Position numbers and translations under genes: made by a program
The notes under the pieces: model-generated
The model's database searches: none
What the model saw: the letters and a program-made list of their open reading frames with translations, nothing else
Told to the model about the DNA's origin: nothing
Source: Mesorhizobium norvegicum
GTDB taxonomy: Bacteria; Pseudomonadota; Alphaproteobacteria; Rhizobiales; Rhizobiaceae
Direction: 5' to 3'
DNA length: 64,000 nucleotides
NCBI RefSeq assembly: GCF_004919685.1
Contig: NZ_SMYZ01000021.1
Location: 7,203-71,202 of the forward strand
Shown here: positions 7,658 to 16,752 of the stretch, one piece after another
Layout: every line of letters begins with the position of its first letter
Numbering within the stretch: position 1 is the stretch's first letter

Positions 7658-8671
7658 ATGACGATACACCAGATCGATTTCAAGGCAGGCGGTGCCGTGC
7701 GGGCCGCGCTTGCGGAAATCGGACGCACCGAAGACCTGCGCTTCTCGCCGGACAACCGGCTGCTGGCAATTGCCGGATATGCGCGCAAGCGCTGCCTGAT
7801 CCTGCGCATCGACGTCGAGACGGGACCTGATGGTCCAGGCGTCACACTTCACAATTTCATGGAGTTGACGTCCGACAGCATGGGCGAAATCCATGGTCTC
7901 GATTTCATCGATGATCGCACCCTGGCGATCGCCAACCGCGACGGGCTGGTTGCGCTGTTTGCTCTGCCGCGTGAAGAACCGGCTGGCCAGAGTCGTGAGA
8001 TCGCGGCCATTCGCCAGCTCCGAGGCAGGCGGCCCTACAAACTAAATTCGCCGGGCTCCGTCGCCGTCAGGCAGGAGTCGTACGGCCGCGTCAGCCTGCT
8101 GGTCTGCAACAACTACACGCATCTGGTCACACGGCACGTCGTTAACCGGTGGCTTGGCTATCGCGCTACAAGCAATCAGCTGTTTCTGAAGCGCGGTCTC
8201 GATATACCGGACGGCATTGCGCTCAGCCATGACGGAAAGTGGATCGCTGTCAGCAGCCACGGCACAAAGGATGTGAAGATCTACAGCATGTCCGCGTCGC
8301 TTGGACCGGACAGTGAACCGGCCGGTATCCTGCAGAATGCCGGCTATCCGCACGGCGTGCGCTTTACCGCTGACGATCGGCACATCCTCGTCGCCGACGC
8401 GGGCAGCCAGATGGTGCATGCCTATGCCGGCGACGGTGGCTGGAAGGAGCATCGCGAGCCCGCGCGCTCGGTTGCTGTGCTCGACGAGGCAACCTTCCTG
8501 CGCGGCAGGGCCAGTTTTGACGAGGGCGGGCCGAAAGGCCTCGATATCGACCGGTCCAACAGCGTCGTCGCGGTGACTTGCGAAGAGCAGGCGCTGGCCT
8601 TTTTCCCACTGGCGACGATACTCGGTGCAGTTGAAAATTGCCGGCAAGGCAGGACCATTGCACCGGCGTAG
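7658..8671 (+). CDS. Beta-propeller (WD40/YncE-like) protein
   Basis: 337 residues with repeated blade-like units: DLRFSPDNRLLAIAGYARKR (about 25-44), IALSHDGKWIAVSSHGTKDV (about 188-207) and GVRFTADDRHILVADAGSQM (about 230-249). Each has the SxDG/DDR turn followed by a hydrophobic strand. No signal peptide is visible, so it is probably cytoplasmic. It follows the glycosyltransferase-like gene by 84 bp on the same strand. Proteins of this form serve as scaffolds or lactonase-like enzymes; here neither role can be assigned. A gagagg ribosome site supports the start. Confidence 0.65.
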   Translation: MTIHQIDFKAGGAVRAALAEIGRTEDLRFSPDNRLLAIAGYARKRCLILRIDVETGPDGPGVTLHNFMELTSDSMGEIHGLDFIDDRTLAIANRDGLVALFALPREEPAGQSREIAAIRQLRGRRPYKLNSPGSVAVRQESYGRVSLLVCNNYTHLVTRHVVNRWLGYRATSNQLFLKRGLDIPDGIALSHDGKWIAVSSHGTKDVKIYSMSASLGPDSEPAGILQNAGYPHGVRFTADDRHILVADAGSQMVHAYAGDGGWKEHREPARSVAVLDEATFLRGRASFDEGGPKGLDIDRSNSVVAVTCEEQALAFFPLATILGAVENCRQGRTIAPA

Positions 8672-8785
8672 CGGCCGGAAGAGAGCCCAACCCGACATGG
8701 AATTAGAATGACGGATCGACGCTTCGGCGCTATGATGGCGGCATAGGGCGTTTGGGCCAACCAACCTAACCACTAGGAGGTTGCT

Positions 8786-9169
8786 ATGAAGCACCAAACA
8801 CTGGACCAACTGCATGCAGTGGCCGAGATCAACACCACACAGCCGGTAATGAGTCGAACCCAGCGTCTCGTACGTTGGGCCGAACTTCTTGAACGTGAGC
8901 CCAGCCGGCTCCTGAACGCGCTTGCCGGGACCGAATACCGTGCGCCGCCCGAGCGCGATGTGATGCGAGGCGATGGCTCGCCGATAACGGTTGCCTTCAC
9001 TGACCCCATTCTGCGCGACGAAGGTCTGAGAGACGACAGCTATGGCGAAGCCAAGCGCTTCTTCGAGTTGACCGACCACCAACTGCACGAGATTGTCTGC
9101 TACTGCCATGTTGGCGAGGTTATGCAATCGTCCAGGGCAGCGCTTTCGGTTCGTGCGGCGATCGGCTGA
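8786..9169 (+). CDS. Conserved hypothetical protein, 127 aa
   Basis: A soluble protein beginning MKHQTLDQLHAVAEINTTQP, with no membrane segment. A strong ribosome site (aggagg, seven bases upstream) fixes the start. The sequence contains RLVRWAELLEREPSRLLNAL, a likely amphipathic helix pair, and CYCHVGEVM with two closely spaced cysteines and a histidine (about 108-116), a possible metal or redox site. Neighbours give no pathway. Function unknown, but the clear start and complete frame make it a convincing gene. Confidence 0.68.
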   Translation: MKHQTLDQLHAVAEINTTQPVMSRTQRLVRWAELLEREPSRLLNALAGTEYRAPPERDVMRGDGSPITVAFTDPILRDEGLRDDSYGEAKRFFELTDHQLHEIVCYCHVGEVMQSSRAALSVRAAIG

Positions 9170-9547
9170 CGCATGTCCGCCAGGTGATCACCTGGTGACG
9201 AGATGATTTAGGGCGCGGTCCAACGCGAAGCTGCAACCATTTGCGATCGCGCCCTAACGAGGAACATGGTTGCATCGCCTGCCAAAGGCTTGTCCGCGCG
9301 GCAGTTGGCAGGAGTTGGGTCTTTGGCGCCCGAACAAAAATGCTGCGGTTTCTGATTGTTCTATCTTCGAGGGTGTGGAGCGCTCGCTAGCGCCAGAATA
9401 AGGGGCCTCGAACCGAGCGACAACGGCCAGACCCCAAGCATTTGATTATCAATCGCTTTGAATTTTTCCGACTTAACCCGCCTTTAAACCGCCGCATCTA
9501 CTCTTCAACCCGAACGCCATAGGCATCGGGGATATCAAGCACAGCGC
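9170..9547. other. Intergenic region with two palindromes, no gene seen
   Basis: This 378-bp stretch holds a 16-bp perfect palindrome (ccaggtgatcacctgg, 9180-9195) right after the preceding gene. It also holds a long-loop inverted repeat, ttagggcgcg (9208-9217) with cgcgccctaa (9248-9257). Neither has a T run. The rest is moderately AT-richer toward 9430-9480, where the promoter of the downstream penicillin-binding protein gene probably lies. No open frame in it has a credible start. Confidence 0.45.
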
Positions 9548-11824
9548 ATGGCGAACCGCAGAGACAGCCGCATCGAACCCAGTTTCGAGGGACCGCCGCA
9601 GGCGCGATCCTCGGCGGGTCTTTCGGCGAACGAGGAGGATCGCGTCGTGCCGAGCAACCGCAAAGCCTCCGCCAAACGCAAGCCGGCCAAAGGGAAATCG
9701 TCGCGCGGTGGGCGCGGCAGGAGCCGGCGCGGCCTGTTCGGCGTGCTCGGCCGGCTGTTCTACTGGTGCTTCGTGCTCGCCATCTGGGGCGGCATCGCGG
9801 TGGCCGGCATCGTCGTCTACTACGGCGCCAAGATGCCGGCGGCGACGACCTGGTCGATCCCCGACCGCGCGCCCAACATCAAGATCGTCTCGGCCGATGG
9901 CCAATTGCTCGCCAATCGCGGCATGAGCGGTGGCGAGGCGGTCGGCCTGCACGAAATGTCGCCCTATATCCCAGAGGCCGTCATCGCCATCGAGGATCGT
10001 CGCTTCTACTCGCATTTCGGCATCGACCCGATCGGCCTGTCGCGTGCCATGGTGACCAATGTTCTGGGCGGGCATTTCTCGCAGGGCGGTTCGACGCTGA
10101 CCCAGCAATTGGCCAAGAACCTGTTCCTGACGCCCGACCGCACGCTGGAGCGCAAGGTGCAGGAGGTGCTGCTGGCGCTATGGCTGGAGCACAAGCACAC
10201 CAAGGATCAGATCCTCGAAATGTACCTCAACAGGGTCTATTTCGGTTCCGGCGCCTATGGCGTCGAAGCGGCCTCGCGGCGTTATTTCGGCAAGAGCGCG
10301 CGCGACGTCACCCTGTCGGAAGCCGCATTGCTTGCCGGCCTGTTGAAGGCGCCGTCGCGGCTGTCGCCGGCACGCGATCCGAAGGCTGCCGAGGAACGCT
10401 CGCAGCTGGTGCTTGCCGCCATGCGCGACGAGGGCAAGATCAGCGCCAAGGAGCTGACCTCGGCGATGAGCGCGCCGGCAACGCGTGCGCCGTCCTACTG
10501 GACCGGCTCGGAGAACTATGTCGCCGACACCATCATGGAGGAACTGCCCGACCTGATCGGCGACGTGCGCGGCGACATCGTCGTCGACAGCACCGTCGAC
10601 CTGAACCTGCAGAAGCTCGCCGAGCAATCGATCCGCAGGCTGATCGACGACAGCGGCAAGAAGCTCAACGTCAGCCAGGGCGCCCTGGTGTCGATCGACG
10701 ATTCCGGTGCGGTGCGCGCCATGGTCGGCGGCTACGACTATTCGACGAGCCAGTTCGACCGCGCTTCGGAAGCACGCCGCCAGCCGGGCTCGGCGTTCAA
10801 GCCGTTCGTCTATATGGCCGCGCTTGAGGCCGGCCGCACTCCCGACAGCGTGCGCAACGATGCGCCGATCAAGATCGGCAACTGGACGCCCGACAATTAC
10901 GGCGGCAAGTATTTCGGCAAGGTGACGCTGGCCACCGCATTGGCCAAATCGCTGAATTCGGTTGCCGCCCAGCTGACCATGGAGGTCGGGCCGAACGCGG
11001 TTGTCGAGGCGGCGCACCGCATGGGCATCCAGTCCGACCTGCAATCCAACACCTCGATCGCGCTCGGCACCTCGGAAGTGACGCCGCTGGAGCTGACATC
11101 GGCCTATGTGCCCTTCGCCAATGGCGGCTACAAGCCGGACATCCATTTCATCCGCCGCGTGACGACCACCGACGGCAAGGTGCTCTACGACAGCGGTGGC
11201 GGCAGCGCGCCGCGTGTCGTCAAGCCCGAGATCGTCGGCATGATGAACTCTATGATGACGGGTACGGTCGAGACCGGCACCGCCCGGAAAGCGGCTTTCG
11301 CCTGGCCGTCCGCCGGCAAGACCGGCACCAGCCAGAATTCGCGCGACGCCTGGTTCGTCGGCTACACCGCCAACCTCACCACCGGTGTGTGGTTCGGCAA
11401 TGATGACGGCAGTCCGATGAAGAAGGTCACCGGCGGCGCACTGCCGGCGCAGGCATGGCACGAATTCATGGTCGCAGCCCACGAGGGCGTGCCGGTGCGG
11501 CCGCTGCCCGGCACCTGGAAATCGACGCCGGCCGACACCATCGTGCCCGATGAGATACCCTCGGCAAACAACACGCCACCGGCGCCGGTTCCATCCGCGT
11601 CCGTCGGCCAGCAGGCGCCGCAGGCGCGGCCAGCTGCGCCGGTCGCCCAGGCGCCAGCACCGGTCCGCGCGGCCCGTCCCGCCCAGACCGTCGATGCCAA
11701 TGGCCTTTCCATGCCGGAGGACGACGGCGCCACCGCCTCGATCAAGCACCCGGTGCCGCCAGGCAACGTCGGCGGTCCACGCAAGAAGCGGCAGACCTCG
11801 ATCCTCGATCTCCTTGGCGGCTAA
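9548..11824 (+). CDS. Class A penicillin-binding protein (PBP1A family)
   Basis: A bifunctional peptidoglycan synthase, 758 residues. A basic cytoplasmic tail (RKASAKRKPAKGKSSRGG) precedes one membrane anchor (about 68-95, LFYWCFVLAIWGGIAVAGIV). The GT51 glycosyltransferase domain has EDRRFYSHFGIDPIG (about 151-165) with the catalytic Glu and GGSTLTQQLAKNLF (about 181-194). The transpeptidase domain has the SxxK serine in QPGSAFKPF, an SxN-type SLNS, and KTGTSQN. The C-terminal 90 residues are Pro/Ala-rich and probably periplasmic. A GTG at 9647 with a gaggagg site upstream is an alternative start that removes 33 residues without touching a domain. Confidence 0.94.
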   Translation: MANRRDSRIEPSFEGPPQARSSAGLSANEEDRVVPSNRKASAKRKPAKGKSSRGGRGRSRRGLFGVLGRLFYWCFVLAIWGGIAVAGIVVYYGAKMPAATTWSIPDRAPNIKIVSADGQLLANRGMSGGEAVGLHEMSPYIPEAVIAIEDRRFYSHFGIDPIGLSRAMVTNVLGGHFSQGGSTLTQQLAKNLFLTPDRTLERKVQEVLLALWLEHKHTKDQILEMYLNRVYFGSGAYGVEAASRRYFGKSARDVTLSEAALLAGLLKAPSRLSPARDPKAAEERSQLVLAAMRDEGKISAKELTSAMSAPATRAPSYWTGSENYVADTIMEELPDLIGDVRGDIVVDSTVDLNLQKLAEQSIRRLIDDSGKKLNVSQGALVSIDDSGAVRAMVGGYDYSTSQFDRASEARRQPGSAFKPFVYMAALEAGRTPDSVRNDAPIKIGNWTPDNYGGKYFGKVTLATALAKSLNSVAAQLTMEVGPNAVVEAAHRMGIQSDLQSNTSIALGTSEVTPLELTSAYVPFANGGYKPDIHFIRRVTTTDGKVLYDSGGGSAPRVVKPEIVGMMNSMMTGTVETGTARKAAFAWPSAGKTGTSQNSRDAWFVGYTANLTTGVWFGNDDGSPMKKVTGGALPAQAWHEFMVAAHEGVPVRPLPGTWKSTPADTIVPDEIPSANNTPPAPVPSASVGQQAPQARPAAPVAQAPAPVRAARPAQTVDANGLSMPEDDGATASIKHPVPPGNVGGPRKKRQTSILDLLGG

Positions 11825-11912
11825 AGCGCGTCGCGCGCTTTAGAGCTTTGTCTATATGCGTGTCGTTGCTTCAAAGCCGAGGCCACTTTTGAGCGACATG
11901 CATTAGCGGCAA
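11822..11912. repeat. Dispersed palindromes after the penicillin-binding protein gene
   Basis: The stop codon of the preceding gene opens a tight hairpin (taaagcgcg, three-base loop, cgcgcttta; 11822-11842). It is followed by atgcgtgtcgt ... gcgacatgcatta, an imperfect inverted repeat typical of Mesorhizobium intergenic DNA. The hairpin has no T run, so termination is possible but not compelling. Confidence 0.5.
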
Positions 11913-11969
11913 CTCGCCTCTCGCCACTTCGGCGTCGTTCGGCTACATCTCCGGCCCGGAGACCCTGAA

Positions 11970-12722
11970 ATGGCTGAACTCGACACCAGAAAGACCATCG
12001 TGCTGACCGGCGCCAGCCGCGGCATCGGCCACGCCACGGTCAAGCGATTTTCGCGCGAGGGCTGGCGCGTCATCACCTGCTCGCGCCAGGCGTTCGCCGA
12101 GGACTGTCCCTGGCCGGCAGGTCCTGAGGACCACATCAAGGTCGATCTCGCCGACCAGGAGGATGTCGGTATCGCGGTGTCGGAAATCCGCCACCGGCTG
12201 GAAGCGCATGGCGGCCAGCTGCATGCGCTGGTCAACAATGCCGGCATTTCGCCGAAGCTCAAGGACGGCAACAGCCGCATGGACTCGATCGACACGCCGA
12301 TGCATGTCTGGCGCGACGTGTTCCAGGTCAATTTCTTCGCGCCGATCATGCTGGCGCGCGGACTGTTCAAGGAACTGGCGGCGGCCAAGGGCTCGATCGT
12401 CAACGTCACCTCGATCGCCGGCACCCGCGTGCATCCCTTTGCCGGCACCGCCTATGCGACATCGAAGGCGGCACTCGGCTCGCTGACGCGCGAGATGGCG
12501 CATGATTTCGGCCCGCACGGCATTCGCGTCAACGCCATCGCGCCCGGCGAGATCGACACCGCGATCCTGTCGCCGGGCACGGACAAGATCGTCGAGACGA
12601 TCCCGTTGAGAAGGCTCGGCACCACGGCCGAGGTCGCCGACATCATCTTCTTTCTGTGCTCGCAGCAGGCGTCCTATGTGACGGGCTCGGAAATCCACAT
12701 CAATGGCGGCCAGCATGTGTGA
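11970..12722 (+). CDS. SDR family NAD(P)-dependent oxidoreductase
   Basis: A classical short-chain dehydrogenase/reductase, 250 residues. The cofactor motif TGASRGIG is at about 12-19, the structural NNAG in LVNNAGIS at about 88-95, the catalytic Ser in NVTSIAG (about 144-150) and the catalytic Tyr-Lys in YATSKAA (about 161-167). The PG motif appears as APGEIDTAI. The sequence ends in the usual INGGQHV tail. The substrate cannot be assigned: the next gene is convergent and unrelated, and nothing upstream forms a pathway. Signature residues are complete, so it should be active. Confidence 0.92.
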   Translation: MAELDTRKTIVLTGASRGIGHATVKRFSREGWRVITCSRQAFAEDCPWPAGPEDHIKVDLADQEDVGIAVSEIRHRLEAHGGQLHALVNNAGISPKLKDGNSRMDSIDTPMHVWRDVFQVNFFAPIMLARGLFKELAAAKGSIVNVTSIAGTRVHPFAGTAYATSKAALGSLTREMAHDFGPHGIRVNAIAPGEIDTAILSPGTDKIVETIPLRRLGTTAEVADIIFFLCSQQASYVTGSEIHINGGQHV

Positions 12723-12748
12723 GCGGCCGACTTCAGGTCGAGGACTGC

Positions 12749-13669
12749 TCATTCCGCTAGGGTGAGAACGGCCTTGCCGCTGAAGCTGCGTTGTCGCAGT
12801 GCGTCCAGGGCTTGGGCAATGTCTGTCCACGGCACGGTCAGGGCCACGCGTGTTTCGAGCCGGCCGGCCGCGACCAGAGCGAGCAGCGAGGCGATGTCCG
12901 CGCCAATGCCTGGACCAGACGTGTAGTAGGCAAAAGTCTGAAGCCTCGCCCCTTCATGATCCGGAACGAACTGGCGGAATCCAATGGGCGTGAGTTCGCC
13001 GCTGCTCGAGCCGAACATGACGATGGTCCCGCCGGGTGCCACGCGTTCGATGGCGTGGGCGAGGCTTTTGCCGCCGACCGACTCGGTGATCAGCGAAAAC
13101 GGTCCCTCGGCCAGTTCGATCGCTTCGACAACCTGCTCGGCCCCAAGGTTACGGAGATCCTCGGCATGCCGGGCGGCGGCGATCGCGGTGACCGAGGCGC
13201 CTTGCAGGCGGGCAAGCTGGATCTGGAAACGACCGACCGCACCGCTTGCGCCGGTGATCAGGACCTGCTGGCCGGTCAGGTCGCCGCCATGGCGCAAAGT
13301 CCTCAGCGCCGTCGTGCCCGCGACCGGAAGCGTGGCTGCCGAAACGAAGCTGACGTCATCCGGCAAGACCGCGAGACGGTCGGTCGGAACGGCGACCCGT
13401 TCGGCCCAGCCGGCCTGGTCGACCAGAGCCGCAACCCGGGCGCCCATGGCTGGCCCGGAACCATCGGCTGCTGCCCGTTCGACAAACCCGACGATGTCCT
13501 GGCCCGGTATCCAGCCGTCCGGGCGAATGGCGAGCAGGCGCAGTTCGCCGCGGTTCAAAGAGGTCGCGCGGACCGAGACAAGCGCCTCGTTCGAGGCCGT
13601 TTGAGGCTCGGCAAGCTCCGCGATCCTCAGTCCGGTCGCGCTGTCGGAAGAGATGACTAGAGCGAGCAT
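12749..13669 (-). CDS. Zinc-free MDR/quinone oxidoreductase-type alcohol dehydrogenase family protein
   Basis: 306 residues with the medium-chain dehydrogenase/reductase fold. A GroES-like N-terminal half (RATSLNRGELRLL, PGQDIVGFVERAA) is followed by a nucleotide-binding half with VLITGASGAVGRFQIQLARL (about 137-156). The Cys/His zinc ligands of alcohol dehydrogenases are absent, which places it with NADPH-dependent quinone or enone reductases. It is transcribed away from an AraC-family regulator 192 bp off, an arrangement in which the regulator commonly controls the enzyme in response to an electrophile; that link is inferred. Confidence 0.87.
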   Translation of the reverse strand: MLALVISSDSATGLRIAELAEPQTASNEALVSVRATSLNRGELRLLAIRPDGWIPGQDIVGFVERAAADGSGPAMGARVAALVDQAGWAERVAVPTDRLAVLPDDVSFVSAATLPVAGTTALRTLRHGGDLTGQQVLITGASGAVGRFQIQLARLQGASVTAIAAARHAEDLRNLGAEQVVEAIELAEGPFSLITESVGGKSLAHAIERVAPGGTIVMFGSSSGELTPIGFRQFVPDHEGARLQTFAYYTSGPGIGADIASLLALVAAGRLETRVALTVPWTDIAQALDALRQRSFSGKAVLTLAE

Positions 13670-13861
13670 GGTTCATACCTCATTGCTGCGTGGTGGGCGC
13701 ATAGCCTTCGGGCGGCTGGTCTTGCCGGTTCGCAAGGCGGCCGCTGATCGAAGAACCCTGCACCAAGCTCCGGACGTGCTCATCCACAAGCCGGAACCTA
13801 TCGACTTTCTCTCCTGAATAATTTAGATATCAAAGCATTCGATCGCTAAAACTCGTCAATC
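13670..13861. promoter_or_regulatory. Divergent promoter region between oxidoreductase and AraC regulator
   Basis: This 192-bp gap serves both start codons. It becomes AT-rich near the regulator (ataatttagatatcaaagca, 13817-13836), which probably holds the -10 region of the araC-type gene. No clear long palindrome stands out. Confidence 0.4.
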
Positions 13862-14671
13862 ATGAGACAACCCCTCCGCTACCCCTGGCTCGATTTCGAT
13901 GTGGATGAGCGTTCCGAGCCGGTGATTGCCGTGCGCGTTGACGTCACCGAGACCAGGGCTGAGGTCCCCTCCCATTGGCACCGCAAAGGCCAACTTGTTT
14001 TCGTGCTCGGTGGTGGCGTCACCTGCCGCGTCCCGAGCGGTCTATGGATGGTGCCGCCGCATTGCGGCGTGTGGATTCCGGGCGGTATGGAGCACAGCAA
14101 TATCGCCACCGCCAATGCCCGGATTTTCTTCGTGTACATCGAGCCGGGAGCCGCAGATCTGCCAGACCGCTGCTGCACGCTTTCGATCTCGCCGCTGCTG
14201 CGCGAACTGATCATCGAGCTGTCCGATGGTGTGCAGGACGACGATTCACGGATGGCTGTGCTGTCCAAGGTTCTGCTCAGCGAGCTGCCGCGCATGCCTG
14301 TCCAGCAACTGCATATGCCGATATCGTCAGAGCCGCGCTTGAGACGGATCGCCGATGCTTTGGCTGAAAATCCTGCCGACCGCAGCAATCTGGCAGAATG
14401 GGCCAGGCGTGTCGCTCTCAGCGAGAGCAGCCTGGCACGCCTGGCGGTGAGAGAAACAGGCCTGAGCTTCGGACGCTGGCGCCAGCAATTGCATCTGATC
14501 GTCGCGATACGGGAACTGGCCTCGGGCGCGAGCGTGCAGCAGGTTTCGGCAGATCTCGGCTATGAGTCCGTCACAGCCTTCATCACCATGTTCAAGAAGG
14601 CGCTGGGCAAGCCGCCTGCGCAGTATCTCAGCAGCGTCGCGCAGAATGGCGGCTCTGCGTTCGTTGCGTGA
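13862..14671 (+). CDS. AraC family transcriptional regulator with cupin sensor domain
   Basis: 269 residues. The N-terminal half is a cupin ligand-binding fold (SHWHRKGQLVFVLGGGVTCR at about 39-58, then VWIPGGMEHSN). The C-terminal third contains two helix-turn-helix units: ANLAEWARRVALSESSLARL-type sequence around residues 178-200 and VQQVSADLGYESVTAFITMFKKALGKPPAQY (about 227-258), the signature second HTH of AraC proteins. It is divergent from the quinone-oxidoreductase-like gene and may regulate it and itself. The effector is unknown. Confidence 0.9.
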   Translation: MRQPLRYPWLDFDVDERSEPVIAVRVDVTETRAEVPSHWHRKGQLVFVLGGGVTCRVPSGLWMVPPHCGVWIPGGMEHSNIATANARIFFVYIEPGAADLPDRCCTLSISPLLRELIIELSDGVQDDDSRMAVLSKVLLSELPRMPVQQLHMPISSEPRLRRIADALAENPADRSNLAEWARRVALSESSLARLAVRETGLSFGRWRQQLHLIVAIRELASGASVQQVSADLGYESVTAFITMFKKALGKPPAQYLSSVAQNGGSAFVA

Positions 14672-14755
14672 TCAATTCGATTGAGGGCAGGTTGTCGAGT
14701 TCGACAGGCCAAATGCCGTCGCCGGCCACCGGCCTATCCGTTGACATGCGGAAGC

Positions 14756-16528
14756 TCAGGCCGCGGCACCCGGCTTGTGGCCAAGCACCTCTTCGACAAT
14801 GCCGCGGGCGATTTCGCGCTCGCCCATGATCACCGTGTCGGCGCCGAGGCCCTTGAGGTGCTCGACCTCGGCGTCGGAATGGGCGCGGGCGATGACGTTG
14901 ATGCCGGGGTTGGCGGCGCGTGCCCTGAGCACGATCTGGCCGGCCTCGAAGGCGTTGGGAATGGCCAGGATCAGCCGCTTCGCCCCTTCGGGATTGGCGG
15001 CGGCGAACACTTCGGCGTTGGCCGCGTTGCCGGAAACCGTCTCGATGCCATCGGCCTTCAGTCTGGCCAGCGTCTTGTCGGCATCCTCGACGACGAGGAA
15101 GGGCAAGGCGGCCTCTTTCAACGACGCACCGACGAGACTGCCGACGCGGCCGTAGCCGATCAGGATGGCGTGGTCGGTGAGGGTTGTCCTGGGCGGCGGC
15201 CCGTCTTCCGCTTTCGTCGTGGCTGCAACAGAGGCCACATGGCCCGGCTCCGTCGCCGGACCAACCGGCTTTGCCTCGGCCGGCGGTGCCGTCCTGGCGG
15301 CACGCCGCTCCAGCCATGGCTTCATCCAGTCGATGGCCAGGAACATCAGCGGGTTGAGGACGATCGACAGGATGGCGCCGGCCAGGATGAGGTCGCGACC
15401 TTGTTCGGGCAACAGTTTCAGCCCGACGCCGAGCTCGGCCAGGATGAAGGAGAATTCGCCGATCTGGGCAAGGCTTGCCGAGATCATCAGTGCCGTGGCC
15501 AGGGGATAACCGAAGGCAACGACGATGAGGAACGCCGCCAACGATTTGCCGATGACGATGATGGCCAGCGTCGCCAGGATCGGCCAGCCATTGCTGATCA
15601 GGCTGAACGGGTCGAACAGCATGCCGACCGAGACGAAGAACAGCACGGAGAAGGCATCGCGCAATGGCAGCGATTCTTCCGCCGCGCGGTGGCTGAGTTC
15701 GGACTCGCTCATGATCATGCCGGCGAAGAAGGCACCCAGCGCCAGCGAGACGCCGAACAGTTTGGCCGCGCCGAAGGCGACGCCGAGCGCTATGGCGAGC
15801 ACCGCCAGCCGGAACAATTCGCGCGAGCCGGTGTGGGCGACATAGTGCAGGATCCAGGGAATGACCCGGCGGCCGACCACCAGCATGACGACGACGAAAG
15901 CGGCGACCTTGGCCAGCGTGATGCCGACGACGCCCCAGATGCCGTAACTGGCCGGTAGCGACAGCAGGCCGCTCGCATGGGTGTCCACCTGCTCTTGGCC
16001 GCCGAGCACGCCGGCAAGCGCCGGCAGCAGCACCAGCGCCAGCACCATGGCCAGATCCTCGACGATCAGCCAGCCGACGGCGATGCGGCCGCGCTCGGTC
16101 TCGATCATCCGCCGCTCCTGCAGCGCGCGCAGCAACACCACGGTCGAGGCGACCGACAGCGCCAGGCCGAAAACCAGCCCCGCACCCATCGACCAGCCGA
16201 GCATCCAGGCAAGGCCGGCGCCGAGCGCGGTGGCAAAGCCGATCTGGACGATGGCGCCGGGCACGGCGATGGCGCGCACCGACAGCAGGTCCTTCAACGA
16301 GAAGTGCAGGCCGACGCCGAACATCAGCAGGATGACGCCGATTTCGGCGAGTTCGTTGGCAAGGCCGGCATCGGCGACGAAGCCGGGCGTGTTCGGCCCG
16401 ACCAACACGCCGGCTACGAGATAGCCGACCAGAGGCGGAATACGGAAGCGGTTGGCGAGAGCGCCGAAGACGAAAGCCAGCCCCAGACCGGCGACGATGG
16501 TGGCGATAAGGGGCGTGTCATGCGGCAT
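14756..16528 (-). CDS. CPA2 family cation:proton antiporter with RCK/TrkA-N domain (KefB/YbaL-type)
   Basis: An inner-membrane monovalent cation/proton antiporter, 590 residues. Roughly a dozen hydrophobic segments fill residues 5-400, including PPLVGYLVAGVLVGPNTPGF, LMFGVGLHFSLKDLL and VASTVVLLRALQERRMIETE, characteristic of the Kef/CPA2 fold. After a linker, a Rossmann RCK domain begins HAILIGYGRVGSLVGASLKE (about 462-481) and extends to the C-terminus. The N-terminal extension upstream of MPHDTPLIATIV is rejected because it is basic and low in helix content. A role in K+ efflux or pH homeostasis under electrophile stress is inferred from the family. Confidence 0.9.
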   Translation of the reverse strand: MPHDTPLIATIVAGLGLAFVFGALANRFRIPPLVGYLVAGVLVGPNTPGFVADAGLANELAEIGVILLMFGVGLHFSLKDLLSVRAIAVPGAIVQIGFATALGAGLAWMLGWSMGAGLVFGLALSVASTVVLLRALQERRMIETERGRIAVGWLIVEDLAMVLALVLLPALAGVLGGQEQVDTHASGLLSLPASYGIWGVVGITLAKVAAFVVVMLVVGRRVIPWILHYVAHTGSRELFRLAVLAIALGVAFGAAKLFGVSLALGAFFAGMIMSESELSHRAAEESLPLRDAFSVLFFVSVGMLFDPFSLISNGWPILATLAIIVIGKSLAAFLIVVAFGYPLATALMISASLAQIGEFSFILAELGVGLKLLPEQGRDLILAGAILSIVLNPLMFLAIDWMKPWLERRAARTAPPAEAKPVGPATEPGHVASVAATTKAEDGPPPRTTLTDHAILIGYGRVGSLVGASLKEAALPFLVVEDADKTLARLKADGIETVSGNAANAEVFAAANPEGAKRLILAIPNAFEAGQIVLRARAANPGINVIARAHSDAEVEHLKGLGADTVIMGEREIARGIVEEVLGHKPGAAA

Positions 16529-16752
16529 TGTGTATGGAGCGCCTTTCAAAATCAGCAATGTCGGATGGGCGCCGCCCGAAGCCGCCGCCTGTTTGCAATA
16601 TGGTGGATGGGGTGTCGGCGATGCAACCCGCAAAGCCATGAAATCGACGGTGCGGCCGCAAAAACTTGACCGGCAGCCGAAGAAGCCGCCGGCCGGATTT
16701 GAATTCGCGCGATGATATTGCGTTCCGATCCGGCGCGATCGATCGACACCAA

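Noticed and set aside
10178-11749. A 523-residue minus-strand frame opposite the penicillin-binding protein
   Set aside because: No recognisable domain; the plus strand has intact transglycosylase and transpeptidase motifs throughout.
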